64,000 nt of DNA from Leptotrichia hofstadii (GCF_007990525.1 NZ_AP019823.1:1922001-1986000); one strand, 5' to 3'; counted from the stretch's first letter, positions 1-11,349 are shown. The notes: generated by a model not told the origin, from the letters alone. A program made the numbers and translations.

Positions 1-1144
<1,144 letters not shown>

Positions 1145-1198
1145 TTACCTTTAACCTCCTTCTTAGTTTATTCTCAAGTTCTTCAGTTTAAAAATAAA

Positions 1199-2059
1199 TT
1201 ACTGTACTCCTAAAGAACCGCCAATAATTTCTGTTAATTCCTGTGTTATTTTTCCTTGTCTTTCACGATTATACTGCACTTCCAAGTTTCTTATCATTTC
1301 AGCGGCATTATCATTAGCCTGTTTCATTGCCGACATTCTAGCTGAATGCTCACTTGCCGAATTTTCAAGTAACGACTGATATAATTTTATATTCAAAACT
1401 TGTGGAACAAACGAGTTCAACACTTCTTCCTCTGACGGATCAAACACATATTCCTTTGTTGGCAATCCTTCCTTTTTTTCTATTGGAAGCAATTTTTCCA
1501 CCTGAATATTATACTCAACTGCTGATACAAATTTTGAATAAATCATATAGACTTCATCATAAAAATCGTTTAAATAAAACTGCACTACATCTTCACTGAT
1601 TTTTTTACCAGTTTCAAACATTGTTTCCGGAATCATCTGTGTATACTCACTATCCACATTGATATCCCGATTTTTACAATATTCTTTTGCTTTTCTTCCA
1701 ATTGTTACAACTGAAACATCTTTTCCTTCCTTCTCAAACTGCTTTCTCATGCTCTCAAGCCTTCTAAAAGTATTTGAGTTAAAGCTTCCACATAACCCAC
1801 GATCTGATGTCATCACTATAATTCCGACTCTTCTAACTTCTGGCTTTCCATCAAAAATTACAAATTTATTTCCCTTAAGACTTGCAACTAAATTATCAAA
1901 AGCCTCATTTACAGCATATGCATAGTTTCTAGATTTTAGAGTTAAAACCTGAAATTTTTTAAATTTTGTAGAAGAAACAATATTCATTGCGTTTGTTATT
2001 TGGCTTGTATTTTTTACACTGTCAATACGTTCCTTTATTTCTTTCATATTTGCTGACAT
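1199..2059 (-). CDS. atpG: F1 ATP synthase subunit gamma
   Basis: Central rotor stalk linking the c-ring to the alpha3beta3 head. The protein is 286 aa, normal for the family. It has the two conserved coiled-coil ends: an N-terminal MKEIKERIDSVKNTSQIT-like helix and a C-terminal helix with NLEVQYNRERQGKIT, followed by the usual EIIGG tail. An AGGTGA ribosome site lies about 7 nt before the ATG. It sits between atpA (15 bp upstream) and atpD (57 bp downstream) in the same operon. Confidence 0.98.
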   Translation of the reverse strand: MSANMKEIKERIDSVKNTSQITNAMNIVSSTKFKKFQVLTLKSRNYAYAVNEAFDNLVASLKGNKFVIFDGKPEVRRVGIIVMTSDRGLCGSFNSNTFRRLESMRKQFEKEGKDVSVVTIGRKAKEYCKNRDINVDSEYTQMIPETMFETGKKISEDVVQFYLNDFYDEVYMIYSKFVSAVEYNIQVEKLLPIEKKEGLPTKEYVFDPSEEEVLNSFVPQVLNIKLYQSLLENSASEHSARMSAMKQANDNAAEMIRNLEVQYNRERQGKITQELTEIIGGSLGVQ

Positions 2060-2074
2060 ATCATTTCACCTGCT

Positions 2075-3580
2075 TTACCACACATATTCTTTTTTAAAGT
2101 TCGTTATAAATTCATCTAGTCTGCTTTTCATTTCATCGTCTAATTCTTTCTTCTCACGAATTTCAGTTAAAATTTCTGAATTATTTTTAAGTGCTTCTAT
2201 CAGATCTTTTTCAAATGTTCTGACTTTTTCAGTTGGAACATCATCAAAATATCCATTTGTTACACAGTAAAACGAAATTACTTGTTCCTGAACTTTAAAT
2301 GGAGTATATTGTGGCTGCTTTAATACTTCCATAATTTTAGATCCACGGTTAAGCTGATCTCTAGTTGCTTTATCCAAATCTGATCCAAACTGCGTAAATG
2401 CTAATAATTCATTGTATTGGGCAAGTTCCAGTTTTACTTTCGAAGCAACTTGTTTCATAGCCTTAATTTGTGCTGCTCCTCCAACCCTTGATACAGAAAC
2501 TCCTGCATTTATCGCTGGTCTGAATCCTGAATTAAATAAATCTGTTTCCAAGAATATTTGTCCATCTGTTATTGAAATAACATTTGTCGGAATATATGCC
2601 GAAATATCCCCAGCCTGTGTTTCTACAATTGGAAGTGCTGTAATTGAACCTCCACCCAGTTTGTCGCTTAATTTTGCTGCTCTTTCAAGAAGTCTTGAGT
2701 GAAGATAGAAAACGTCTCCTGGATACGCTTCCCTTCCTGGCGGTCTTTTCAACAGTAATGACATTTCACGGTAAGCTACCGCATGTTTTGACAAATCATC
2801 ATAAACTATTAGCACATCTTTTCCTTGATCCATAAAATATTCACCCATAGCAACCCCTGAATATGGTGCTAAATATTGAAGTGGTGCTGATTCTGAGGCA
2901 GTAGCTGCAACAATAATCGTATATTCCAATGCACCTGCCTCTTCAAGTTTTTTATAAATTTGTGCAACTGTAGATCTTTTCTGTCCAATTGCTACATAAA
3001 CGCATATAACATCGTTATTTTTTTGATTTATAATAGAGTCAATCGCAATTGCCGTCTTACCTGTCTGTCTGTCTCCAATTATTAATTCCCTTTGTCCTTT
3101 TCCAATCGGAAACATTCCGTCTATTGCCTTTATTCCTGTCTGCATAGGCTGTGTAACAGGTTTTCTTGCGATAATTCCTGACGCCTGTCTCTCAATTGGC
3201 ATGTATTTATCAGCTGTTATTGTCCCTTTTCCATCAATAGGATTTCCAAGCGCATCGACTACTCTTCCAAGCATCTCATTTCCAGCTGGAACTTCAGCTA
3301 CTTTTCCCAATCCTTTTACTATACTTCCTTCTTTTATTCCTTGTGTCTTTCCAAAAATTACTGCTCCAATATTACTTTCTTCCAAGTTTAGTGCCATTCC
3401 GACTGTTCCATTTTCAAACTCCAAAAGCTCTCCTGCCATAGCGTCGCTTAATCCGTAGATTCTGGCAATTCCATCTCCCACTTCCAAGACCGTTCCAGTG
3501 TTGGAAATATCCAGTGAACTTTTGTAATTTTCAATTTCGCTTCGGATTATTTTACTTATTTCTTCTGGCTTGATTCTCAA
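2075..3580 (-). CDS. atpA: F1 ATP synthase subunit alpha
   Basis: Non-catalytic nucleotide-binding subunit of the F1 head, 501 aa, usual length. Walker A GDRQTGKT lies at residues 169-176, followed by the [13 protein letters not shown] segment (Walker B) and the [20 protein letters not shown] signature. The start is a TTG at 3580: GGAGG lies 9 nt upstream and no in-frame ATG fits, so translation appears to use UUG. It is 18 bp downstream of atpH. Confidence 0.98.
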   Translation of the reverse strand: MRIKPEEISKIIRSEIENYKSSLDISNTGTVLEVGDGIARIYGLSDAMAGELLEFENGTVGMALNLEESNIGAVIFGKTQGIKEGSIVKGLGKVAEVPAGNEMLGRVVDALGNPIDGKGTITADKYMPIERQASGIIARKPVTQPMQTGIKAIDGMFPIGKGQRELIIGDRQTGKTAIAIDSIINQKNNDVICVYVAIGQKRSTVAQIYKKLEEAGALEYTIIVAATASESAPLQYLAPYSGVAMGEYFMDQGKDVLIVYDDLSKHAVAYREMSLLLKRPPGREAYPGDVFYLHSRLLERAAKLSDKLGGGSITALPIVETQAGDISAYIPTNVISITDGQIFLETDLFNSGFRPAINAGVSVSRVGGAAQIKAMKQVASKVKLELAQYNELLAFTQFGSDLDKATRDQLNRGSKIMEVLKQPQYTPFKVQEQVISFYCVTNGYFDDVPTEKVRTFEKDLIEALKNNSEILTEIREKKELDDEMKSRLDEFITNFKKEYVW

Positions 3581-3598
3581 AGAAAAGCACCTCCGTTT

Positions 3599-4126
3599 CT
3601 AAAAATTTTTCTTTATTTCCTCAATCTGATTTTTTATTGAACCGTTAATAACTTCATTTCCAATTTTTAAAATTCCTCCACCGATTATTTCCTTATCAAC
3701 TTTAAGATTCAAAACGATTTTTTTACCATATTTGTTTTCAAGTTTTTTTATTAACTGTTCTCTTTGCGTTTCCGATAGCTCCTTTGCAAATATAGCGGTT
3801 ATTGGAAGTTTATTGTTTTCTTCGTAGTAAAGTTTTAAAAAATATTCTTTTATATCACTGACAAGTGATAATCGCTGTTTTCTCACAATATATTTTACTA
3901 TTCCAAGCGCTTCTTTTGTCACATGATTAAATGATTTTTCTAAAAATTTTTCTTTTTCTGGAAATTTTTTCAAAGGATCTTCCAAAATTTTTCTAAATTC
4001 CTCTTCTTCCTCGTAATTTTCCATAAGAATATTTAATACTTCCCTAACTTCATTTATACTGTCAGAAGATTTTGCTATATTGTAAATTGCCGATGCATAT
4101 CTTTTTGCAATCTCATCATTAGCCAT
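3599..4126 (-). CDS. atpH: F1 ATP synthase subunit delta (peripheral stalk/OSCP)
   Basis: Connects the top of the alpha3beta3 head to the b-subunit stator. It is 175 aa, average for the family, with the helical N-terminal domain (NDEIAKRYASAIYNIAK) and the conserved C-terminal segment ending in GGGILKIGNEVINGSIKNQ. The ATG is preceded by AGGAG at 6 nt. One base separates it from the end of atpF, which implies translational coupling. Confidence 0.97.
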   Translation of the reverse strand: MANDEIAKRYASAIYNIAKSSDSINEVREVLNILMENYEEEEEFRKILEDPLKKFPEKEKFLEKSFNHVTKEALGIVKYIVRKQRLSLVSDIKEYFLKLYYEENNKLPITAIFAKELSETQREQLIKKLENKYGKKIVLNLKVDKEIIGGGILKIGNEVINGSIKNQIEEIKKNF

Positions 4127-4127
4127 T

Positions 4128-4622
4128 CTAATCTCCTATCTCATTAATAAACTTGTTAATAGTTCCATCCTGTTTTTCGTCAATATTTTCTTTGATGATT
4201 TTTTCTGCAAGTTCAACTGCCATTTCCCCAACTTCCTTTTGAAGTTCAAATTTGGCATTTTGTCGCATTTTTTCAATGTCAGCTTCTGCTTTCATCATCA
4301 TTCTTTCACGATTGCTCATAGCCTGCGATATAATCTGATCTTTTCTGTCATCCGCCTGTCTTTCAGCTTTTATCAAAATGTCATTAGCACGTCTTTTAGA
4401 TTCTTTTTTCAGTTTTTCCATTAATTTTTTCTGTTCTTCCAGTTTTTCCTTTTCGTTCTCAACGATTTCCATTTCAGACAAAGCTAATTTTTTTCTGTCC
4501 TCAAGCACTTTACCAATTTTTTTTGAAAAAGCCCGTGAAAAAAAATAGATTAACACTATAAAGTTTATTATTTGAATAGCCATCGTAAAATCGATGTTTA
4601 CTAATTTTGCTCCTTCATTCAT
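4128..4622 (-). CDS. atpF: F0 ATP synthase subunit b
   Basis: Peripheral stalk subunit, 164 aa. It has a single N-terminal membrane segment at about residues 12-32 (MAIQIINFIVLIYFF) followed by a long, charged, heptad-rich helix for dimerisation, then a C-terminal tail that contacts delta. AAGGAG precedes the ATG. It is positioned between atpE and atpH as in most bacterial atp operons. Only one b-type gene is present, so a homodimeric stalk is expected. Confidence 0.97.
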   Translation of the reverse strand: MNEGAKLVNIDFTMAIQIINFIVLIYFFSRAFSKKIGKVLEDRKKLALSEMEIVENEKEKLEEQKKLMEKLKKESKRRANDILIKAERQADDRKDQIISQAMSNRERMMMKAEADIEKMRQNAKFELQKEVGEMAVELAEKIIKENIDEKQDGTINKFINEIGD

Positions 4623-4739
4623 TTTTTCTCCTTAATTTACATTAACCCTATTTTGTTTCTTTTTATTCTTACTTTATAATAACTTTCATAACAATATTAT
4701 TTTATTTTTTCTGATTCTAAAAATACTGGATATTTTTTA

Positions 4740-4976
4740 TTACCCTTTTAAGAAAATCAATAAGAAAGCTATTACCAACGCATAAATTGCTGATGACTCT
4801 GTAATCGCAAGCCCTGTGATTAATGTCTGCATAATGTCCTGTTTAGCTTCAGGCTGTCTTGACACTGCCTCTACTGCATAACCAGTTGCTATCCCTTGCC
4901 CTAATCCTGCTCCAATTCCTCCTACTGCTGCAATTCCCGCTCCTAATAAAGCTGCCGCTTGAACTATTCCTTCCAT
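4740..4976 (-). CDS. atpE: F0 ATP synthase subunit c, Na+-type ion-binding signature
   Basis: Rotor-ring proteolipid, 78 aa, two hydrophobic helices joined by the polar loop RQPEA (residues 40-44). The ion-binding carboxylate is Glu60. Gln27 in helix 1, Ser61 and Tyr65 occupy the positions that coordinate or lock Na+ in Ilyobacter tartaricus (Gln32, Glu65, Ser66, Tyr70), with identical spacing (33 residues between Gln and Glu). Family knowledge therefore points to a sodium-driven ring; this is inferred from sequence only. AGGAGG precedes the ATG. Confidence 0.97.
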   Translation of the reverse strand: MEGIVQAAALLGAGIAAVGGIGAGLGQGIATGYAVEAVSRQPEAKQDIMQTLITGLAITESSAIYALVIAFLLIFLKG

Positions 4977-5108
4977 TCTTTAATCCTCCTAATTTATATT
5001 ATTTTTATTTTTTTATTTTAAAAAACTATAATTTATTATAATTCTCTTATTTATACAAAATCTTAATTTCATTGACTTTGAACATATAAAAGAACTACAA
5101 ATCTATTT

Positions 5109-6005
5109 TTATTCCTCTTCTCCCAACGCTTCACCGATATAAACTGATGAAAGTATTGTAAATACAAATGCCTGCACTATTCCAATGAATAAATCCAGAT
5201 AAAGCTGTATTAACATCGGCCATCCAACCGAAAACGAAAAACTTCCCTTCAACATATTATTTGTCATTGACTGAAGCAATCCACGTCCAACAAGGCTATA
5301 TAGCAGTCCTACAATTACAAGTCCTGCAAGCATATTTCCAAAAAGCCGCATTGAAGTATTTAACACTTTTGAAAAAATATCAACTACATTTAACGGAAAC
5401 ATAAACCACATTGGCTCAAATAGTGATTTTATATACCCTTTTAGACTTTTTTGCTTTATAGAAACTGCCAAAAAGACAACAATTACAACAAGTGATAATC
5501 CAATTGTAGTATTTGGATCTGCTGTCGGCGTTCTAAAAAACGGTTTTACCGTTCTAATCCCATTTTCCTTTACTGCCATCATAATAAATGGAAATAAGAA
5601 AGTACTTAAATTTGAAAACATTATAAATGCAAACAGTGCTGCAAAAAACGGTATATAAGTTTTTTTATGTTTTCCAAAAGTAGTCAAAAAAGTATTTTCA
5701 ATAAAATGATAGTATTCTTCCATAACAATCTGCATTTTTCCAGGTTTTTCAACACTTATATTCTTTGTTCCAGCTCTTACAATAAATATAATTATAATCA
5801 TAATTGCCCACGTATCAAGAACTGTCTGGCTTAACGAAAATTTAAAGTTCCCAAAAACAAAATTAAAATAATGCGGTGCTTCTACAACCGAACTTGGAGA
5901 CTCAAATTTTACTGGTAAAAATGTAGAAATAATTGATAAAATCACATTTACAATAACCATCATAAGAAATAAGAATCCCAAAAATTTAAAAATTTTATTT
6001 TTCAT
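5109..6005 (-). CDS. atpB: F0 ATP synthase subunit a
   Basis: Stator subunit carrying the ion half-channels. It is hydrophobic with about six membrane segments. The essential arginine is in the motif SMRLFGNMLAG, and the C-terminal helix pair has the QAFVFTILSSVYIGEA pattern. I chose the ATG at 6005 (298 aa) rather than the in-frame codon at 6026 because AAGGAGGG lies at the right distance from 6005. It is the first gene of the operon; no atpI lies upstream. A 17-bp-spaced promoter is found at 6066-6094. Confidence 0.95.
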   Translation of the reverse strand: MKNKIFKFLGFLFLMMVIVNVILSIISTFLPVKFESPSSVVEAPHYFNFVFGNFKFSLSQTVLDTWAIMIIIIFIVRAGTKNISVEKPGKMQIVMEEYYHFIENTFLTTFGKHKKTYIPFFAALFAFIMFSNLSTFLFPFIMMAVKENGIRTVKPFFRTPTADPNTTIGLSLVVIVVFLAVSIKQKSLKGYIKSLFEPMWFMFPLNVVDIFSKVLNTSMRLFGNMLAGLVIVGLLYSLVGRGLLQSMTNNMLKGSFSFSVGWPMLIQLYLDLFIGIVQAFVFTILSSVYIGEALGEEE

Positions 6006-6065
6006 TATCTCCCTCCTTTCTCTCAACTTTGAGCAAAGATTTAATATTCTTTGTTACATACAATT

Positions 6066-6094
6066 ATTATACTCCAATTAAATTCATTTTGCAA
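6066..6094 (-). promoter_or_regulatory. Promoter of the atp operon
   Basis: On the minus strand, TTGCAA (6094-6089), a 17-nt spacer, then a perfect TATAAT (6071-6066). It lies about 60 nt upstream of the atpB start and there is no gene between. Confidence 0.75.
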
Positions 6095-6203
6095 ATTTTA
6101 TTAATATTGGGAAAAATTCTTTATTTAAGGGATTTTTAGAACATTTATCTATAAAAATAACAAATTATTTATATTACTTTTTACACGTTCTAATTCTTTT
6201 TAC

Positions 6204-6256
6204 AAAAAAAATCAGTATCACCAAAGTCATAACAACTTCAATAATACTGATTTTTT
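6204..6256 (-). terminator. Rho-independent terminator after the GHL10 gene
   Basis: Inverted repeat ATCAGTAT / ATACTGAT flanked by A and T runs (arms near 6206-6218 and 6244-6256), ending in a U-tract on the minus strand. It starts 14 bp past the stop codon at 6270. The symmetric A/T runs could also let it work for the opposite strand. Confidence 0.8.
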
Positions 6257-6269
6257 CTAAATTCAGATA

Positions 6270-7517
6270 CTAAAATTCCTGATTGCCATTATTAGAATAA
6301 GGTCCTTGTGCCAAGCTGTTTGTAGCATTTTTAGGATTTGTCAGTAATGATTTGTAGCTAAAGAATATACTTCCTTTTACTTCTGGGTAATTTCTGTTGA
6401 AATTCACCTGATTTATTAATTCTTTTGCATTTTGCCAATCATTAACTTTGTATGCGGCTTGTCCGATATAAAGGTCTGTTTGCGTTTGCCCTGCATATTT
6501 GCTCCACCATTTTACAAGCGTATTGTACTCAGCTGATTTATGCCCTTGATTCCAGTAAATTTGCGGTGCCACGTAATCTATCCAGCCTTTATTCATCCAT
6601 AATAAAATATCTGCATATAAATCATCATAATTTTGAACTCCAGCTTTTGTTGCAGAACCTCTTGACGGATCAGTGGAAGCATTTCTCCATACTCCAAACG
6701 GACTTATTCCGAATTCTACATTCTTATTTTCTTTTTTTATAGAAGTATGCAATTTCTCAACTAATTTATTTACATTATCTCTTCTCCAGTCTCCAACTGA
6801 TGCAAATTTACTTCCATATTTCTGATACTGTGCAGAATCTGGATATTCCTGATTTTTAACTTTGTATGGATAAAAATAATCGTCCATATGAACACCATCA
6901 ACATCATAATTTTTCACAACTTCAACAATACTGTCTACAACATAATCATTAACTTCAGGAATTCCTGGATTTAAGTATAACTGCCCACCGTAAGACACTG
7001 TCCATTCAGGTTTTTTACGCCCAATATTGTCTTTTGACAATCTGTCCCTTGAACTTGATGTAGAAAGTCTGTATGGATTAAACCATGCGTGAAACTCGAT
7101 TCCTCTTTTGTGCGCTTCTTCCACCATGAACTTTAACGGATCGTATCCAGGATTTATTCCTTGTGTTCCTGTCAAATACTCAGACCATGGCGAATATTTA
7201 GAGGGATAAAAAGCATCAGCTGTTGGCTTGATTTGTACAAATACAGCATTCATATTCCATTTTTTTACATTGTCAAGAATTGTTAAAAATTCTCTTTTCT
7301 GCTGCTCTACACTAAGCCCTTTCTTAGATGGCCAGTCAATATTGCTTACACTTGCTACCCATACTCCTCTTAATTCACTGTTTCTTGTTACTTTCTGATT
7401 ATTAACTTTTGACGCATTTTGGTTGTTTCCCATTATAATATTAGAGGCATTCAATGTCGCCGCCGTTAAAACCGTAATTGCTAATAATGATATTTTTTTT
7501 AAAATTGATTTCACCAA
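6270..7517 (-). CDS. Secreted glycosyl hydrolase-like 10 (GHL10/DUF187) family protein
   Basis: Predicted exported glycosidase-like protein, 415 aa. Residues 1-24 form a signal peptide (basic start, hydrophobic core, ending near LNAS). From about residue 48 the family hallmark RGVWVASVSNIDWPS appears, followed by a TIM-barrel pattern: HAWFNPYR, DGVHMDDYFYP with acidic residues expected near the active site, FGISPFGVWRN, and WIDYVAPQIYW. Members such as Bacillus YngK are thought to act on cell-wall or exopolysaccharide; the substrate here is unknown. It stands alone between argF and the atp operon, with its own terminator. The family assignment is secure, the activity is not. Confidence 0.9.
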   Translation of the reverse strand: MVKSILKKISLLAITVLTAATLNASNIIMGNNQNASKVNNQKVTRNSELRGVWVASVSNIDWPSKKGLSVEQQKREFLTILDNVKKWNMNAVFVQIKPTADAFYPSKYSPWSEYLTGTQGINPGYDPLKFMVEEAHKRGIEFHAWFNPYRLSTSSSRDRLSKDNIGRKKPEWTVSYGGQLYLNPGIPEVNDYVVDSIVEVVKNYDVDGVHMDDYFYPYKVKNQEYPDSAQYQKYGSKFASVGDWRRDNVNKLVEKLHTSIKKENKNVEFGISPFGVWRNASTDPSRGSATKAGVQNYDDLYADILLWMNKGWIDYVAPQIYWNQGHKSAEYNTLVKWWSKYAGQTQTDLYIGQAAYKVNDWQNAKELINQVNFNRNYPEVKGSIFFSYKSLLTNPKNATNSLAQGPYSNNGNQEF

Positions 7518-7617
7518 TATCTCCTTTCTGAATGTTAAATCTTCAATATCATTTTAGTACATTTTTCCTAAATTTTCAATACATTATCCTTATTTTTTTA
7601 CATTTTTTCAATTTTTC

Positions 7618-8607
7618 TTATTCTTCTCCCAAAGTTGCCACCATAACCGCCTTAATCGTATGCATTCTATTTTCAGCCTCATCAAATACAACCGAATTTT
7701 TACTTCTGAACACTTCATCAGTAACTTCCATTTCCTTAATTCCGTACTTCTTTTCAATTTCCTGTGCAACTTTTGTATTCAAGTCATGAAATGCAGGAAG
7801 GCAATGCATAAACAAATAGTCCTCCTTTGCGTGTTTTACAAGCTCGCTATTTACCTGATAATATGAAAGTCTATTTATTCTCTCATCCCAGACATCGTAA
7901 GATTCTCCCATAGACACCCAGACATCCGTATAAATCACATCTGCATCCTTAACTCCACCAATTCGGTCATCGGTAAATGAAACACGCCCTCCATTTTCTT
8001 CAGCCAGTTTCAAGGCAGCTTCAGCCAGTTCCTTATCTGGAAAATATTCTTTCGGAGCAGCAATTGTAAAATCCATCCCAAATTTTGCCGCGCCAATCAT
8101 AAGTGAACTTGCCATATTATTTTTTCCATCTCCAAGATACGCAAACTTAATTCCCTTCAAAGTTCCCTTTTTCTCTAAAATAGTCAAAAAATCCGCTAAA
8201 ACCTGTGTCGGATGAAACTCGGTCGTAAGCCCGTTCCATACAGGTACTCCAGAATGTTTGGCCAATGCTTCTACCAAATTCTGTCCATATCCACGATACT
8301 CAATTCCATCATAAAATCTTCCCAAAACTTTTGCAGTATCCTCAATCGACTCCTTATCATTCATCTGAGAAGTAGAAGGCCCAATATAAGTAACATTCGC
8401 CCCCTGATCATAAGCCGCAACCTCAAAAGCACATCTAGTCCGTGTCGAAGTCTTTTCAAAAATCAATGCAATATTTTTACCAGTCAACTTTTTCTCTTCA
8501 GTCTTATTTTTCTTATCTTCCTTCAATTTTTTTGCTAAATTCAATAAATATTGTAATTCTTCTGTTGTAAAGTCTAATAATTTTAAAAACGAACGTCCTT
8601 TTAACAT
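7618..8607 (-). CDS. argF: Ornithine carbamoyltransferase
   Basis: Makes citrulline from ornithine and carbamoyl phosphate in the cytoplasm. 329 aa, normal. The carbamoyl-phosphate loop STRTR is at residues 54-58, HPTQ at 132-135, and the ornithine-binding loop HCLPAF at 268-273. The operon context (argC-J-B-D upstream, 16 bp from the preceding small gene) says it is the biosynthetic enzyme. A catabolic arcB role is less likely because no arcA or arcC is present. No strong terminator was found before the next gene. Confidence 0.96.
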   Translation of the reverse strand: MLKGRSFLKLLDFTTEELQYLLNLAKKLKEDKKNKTEEKKLTGKNIALIFEKTSTRTRCAFEVAAYDQGANVTYIGPSTSQMNDKESIEDTAKVLGRFYDGIEYRGYGQNLVEALAKHSGVPVWNGLTTEFHPTQVLADFLTILEKKGTLKGIKFAYLGDGKNNMASSLMIGAAKFGMDFTIAAPKEYFPDKELAEAALKLAEENGGRVSFTDDRIGGVKDADVIYTDVWVSMGESYDVWDERINRLSYYQVNSELVKHAKEDYLFMHCLPAFHDLNTKVAQEIEKKYGIKEMEVTDEVFRSKNSVVFDEAENRMHTIKAVMVATLGEE

Positions 8608-8623
8608 GCCTTTACCTCTTTTC

Positions 8624-9172
8624 TTAATTTTTATTTTTTATTCTAAAATACTCATCTAACACATTTTTTTCAATTTCCTTCAATTTTTGCACATTTTCAA
8701 CAATTTTTTTATTCTCTCCAACATACCGAATCAATTTCATATTTTCATCAAAATAGTACCTCTTTTCAGAAATTTTTGATTTTCTGCTGTCAAAAACTTC
8801 TCCAACTTTCATATTATCTCTTTTATACCAGTCAGCGTTCACATAATACGGAACATTATATTTTTCAGTTTTATCAAAAATAAAATAAACTTTTCCATTT
8901 TTTACGTAATACTCCGTCGTTCCTCTCCAGGTTTCACCAAAATATTCAGTTATAATTTTCTTAACAATTCCATTTTGAAAATAATATCTTATAACACCAC
9001 CCTCTATACTCTGTTCATCATCTTCAATTTCCTTCACAATATAATTCTTTATAGCATTAGTGCTTTTATAATCTTTCCTAATTTGAGCAATCTTACTTTC
9101 AACATTTACATTACCAAAACTTACCAAACTTACCAAAACAGCTATTATCACACTTTTTCTAAAAATTTTCAT
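8624..9172 (-). CDS. Uncharacterised secreted protein inside the arginine operon
   Basis: 182 aa, not recognised. The N-terminus is a signal peptide ([20 protein letters not shown], cleavage near residue 20-24) with no lipobox. The mature part is rich in Tyr, Lys and Glu with repeated YYF/YYV strands ([27 protein letters not shown]), which suggests a small beta-rich envelope protein. GGGGAG stands well placed before the ATG. It lies 88 bp after argD and 16 bp before argF, in the same direction. Why an exported protein is embedded between arg genes is not explained. Confidence 0.75.
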   Translation of the reverse strand: MKIFRKSVIIAVLVSLVSFGNVNVESKIAQIRKDYKSTNAIKNYIVKEIEDDEQSIEGGVIRYYFQNGIVKKIITEYFGETWRGTTEYYVKNGKVYFIFDKTEKYNVPYYVNADWYKRDNMKVGEVFDSRKSKISEKRYYFDENMKLIRYVGENKKIVENVQKLKEIEKNVLDEYFRIKNKN

Positions 9173-9260
9173 AAAATCTCCCCTTTAAATTATAATTTTT
9201 CATTTATTCAATATAATTTTACCTCAATAACTTCTAATTTACAATATTATTTAAAAAAAA

Positions 9261-10448
9261 TTAAATTGTTTTTAAAACTTTGTCCAAAATTAAAATTGCC
9301 TCATCAATTTCTTCCTTTCTCACATTAAATGGCGGAAAAAATCTCACAACGTTATTTCCAGCTCCAACTAACAGCAGACCACTTTCCAATGCTTTTAAAA
9401 CAACATCTTTTCCCAAGACTCTGCTTTCGTCAAATTTTATTCCCAAAAGCAGACCTTTCCCACGAATTTCCTCAATAAAATTATATTTCCCCTTCAATTC
9501 TTCCAATTTTTTAAGAGAATACTTCCCTTTTTCCACAACATCCTTTTCAACCAGTTTATTGTCAATCAATTCATGCAAAACAGCATTTGCAACAGCACAG
9601 ACTAGCGGATTCCCTCCATAAGTTGAACCATGATCTCCAGGCTCTAAAACATCGTTTGCCTTACCCTTTGTAAGAGATGCTCCAATTGGAACACCGCCAC
9701 CAAGCGACTTTGCCACAGTGACAATATCTGGAATAATCTCAAAATTTTCATAAGCAAACAATTTTCCAGTTCTTCCCATTCCGCATTGAATTTCATCAAA
9801 AATTACAAGTGCGTTATATTTTTCACTCAGTTCCTTTATTGCCTGCATAAATTGAGGCGTTGCACTTTCCAGCCCACTTTCCCCTTGAATCGGCTCCAAA
9901 ATTATGGCTGCTGTTTTCTCGCTCACTTTTGCCTTCAAATCTTTCACATCATTAAAATTACATTGTGCAACATTGGAAATCAAAGGCTCAAAAGGTTTCT
10001 GATATTTAGGCTGTCCTGTTACTGCCAATGCCCCTGTTGAACGTCCATGAAATGAATTTTTCATATAAATTATTTCAGTTTTGTCAATAATTTTATTTCC
10101 ATTTTCATCATACGATAAATTATTACCGTATTTGCGAGCAATTTTTATTGCCAGTTCAATTGCTTCTGTTCCGCTGTTAGTAAAAAATACTTTCTCCATC
10201 GCACTGTTTTGTGTAAGTTTTTTTGCCAGCTCTAATTGAGGCTCGCTGTAATAAAGATTTGAAATATGTATCAATTTTTTACTTTGTTCAGTCAAAGCAT
10301 TTATAATTACTGGACTTGCATGCCCCAGACAGTTTACCGATATTCCCGATACAAAATCTAAATATTCATTCCCTTCATTGTCGTAAATATATGTTCCTTT
10401 TCCTTTTTCAAATATTTTATTATAACGATTATACACATTTAATAACAT
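9261..10448 (-). CDS. argD: Acetylornithine aminotransferase
   Basis: PLP-dependent class III aminotransferase that converts N-acetylglutamate semialdehyde to N-acetylornithine. 395 aa. The PLP region is clear: NSGTEA (91-96), FHGRS, LEPIQGE, FDEIQCGMGRTG (217-228) and Lys247 in TVAKSLGGG as Schiff-base lysine. Located 28 bp after argB. In some bacteria the enzyme also serves lysine biosynthesis; the neighbours support the arginine role. Confidence 0.95.
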   Translation of the reverse strand: MLLNVYNRYNKIFEKGKGTYIYDNEGNEYLDFVSGISVNCLGHASPVIINALTEQSKKLIHISNLYYSEPQLELAKKLTQNSAMEKVFFTNSGTEAIELAIKIARKYGNNLSYDENGNKIIDKTEIIYMKNSFHGRSTGALAVTGQPKYQKPFEPLISNVAQCNFNDVKDLKAKVSEKTAAIILEPIQGESGLESATPQFMQAIKELSEKYNALVIFDEIQCGMGRTGKLFAYENFEIIPDIVTVAKSLGGGVPIGASLTKGKANDVLEPGDHGSTYGGNPLVCAVANAVLHELIDNKLVEKDVVEKGKYSLKKLEELKGKYNFIEEIRGKGLLLGIKFDESRVLGKDVVLKALESGLLLVGAGNNVVRFFPPFNVRKEEIDEAILILDKVLKTI

Positions 10449-10476
10449 TTTTCTTCATTCCCTTCTAAAATTTAAT

Positions 10477-11349
10477 TTATTTTTTTATTAAAGTTCCAGC
10501 TCCCTCCTCTGTAAACAGCTCCAATAATAATGAATGTTCCAGCTTCCCATTTAAAATAACTACATTTTCCACACCATTTTCAATCGCATCTAGGCAAGTC
10601 GTAACTTTTGGCAGCATTCCACCACTAATAATTTCTCGTTCAATTAAATCGTTCACTTTTTTCACATCAATTTCATCAATAAGCGTCTGCTTATTATTAT
10701 AATCAAGTAAAATTCCATCAACATCTGTCAAAAATACCAATCTATCTGCCTGTAATTTCCCAGCAATCGCGCCTGCCACATAATCGGCATTAATATTGTA
10801 TGTCTGACCATTCTTGTCAACTCCGATAGACGAAATCACAGGAATCACATCATTTGGCTCCAGCAATTTTATTACTTCCGTATTAATTTCCTTAATTTCT
10901 CCAACAAACCCAATATCAATCTTCTCTCCATCAACTTCAGCAAACTTCTTCTCAACAAACACCATATTCCCGTCTTTTCCACTAAGTCCAGCAGCTTTTC
11001 CGCCATATTTATTAATATCCGCAACAATTCCTTTATTTACTTTCCCAGAAAGCACCATTTCCACAATCTCCACAGTTTCCTCATCAGTTACACGATTTCC
11101 ATCAATAAATTTGCTCTCTTTTCCAATTTTTTGAAGCATTTCATTAATCTCAGGTCCGCCACCATGCACAATCACAGGATTTATCCCAACATATTTCATA
11201 AGAACTATATCTTGAATAAACTGCTCCCGTGCAGCAGGATTGACCATCGCACTTCCACCATATTTAATCACAATCGTTTTATTATGATACTTTTTTATAA
11301 ATGGTAACGCTTTTACTAAAATTTTTGCTTTATCTAAATTTGAAATCAT
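10477..11349 (-). CDS. argB: Acetylglutamate kinase
   Basis: Phosphorylates N-acetylglutamate, second step of the pathway. 290 aa amino-acid kinase fold: IKYGGSAM near residue 28, VHGGGPEINEML, the NADYVAGAIAG nucleotide-binding segment and FLTDVDGIL. It has an N-terminal helix before the first strand (ISNLDKAKILVKALPFI), a feature of the arginine-inhibited hexameric forms, so feedback inhibition by arginine is plausible. It is separated from argJ by 108 bp of AT-rich DNA. Confidence 0.96.
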   Translation of the reverse strand: MISNLDKAKILVKALPFIKKYHNKTIVIKYGGSAMVNPAAREQFIQDIVLMKYVGINPVIVHGGGPEINEMLQKIGKESKFIDGNRVTDEETVEIVEMVLSGKVNKGIVADINKYGGKAAGLSGKDGNMVFVEKKFAEVDGEKIDIGFVGEIKEINTEVIKLLEPNDVIPVISSIGVDKNGQTYNINADYVAGAIAGKLQADRLVFLTDVDGILLDYNNKQTLIDEIDVKKVNDLIEREIISGGMLPKVTTCLDAIENGVENVVILNGKLEHSLLLELFTEEGAGTLIKK

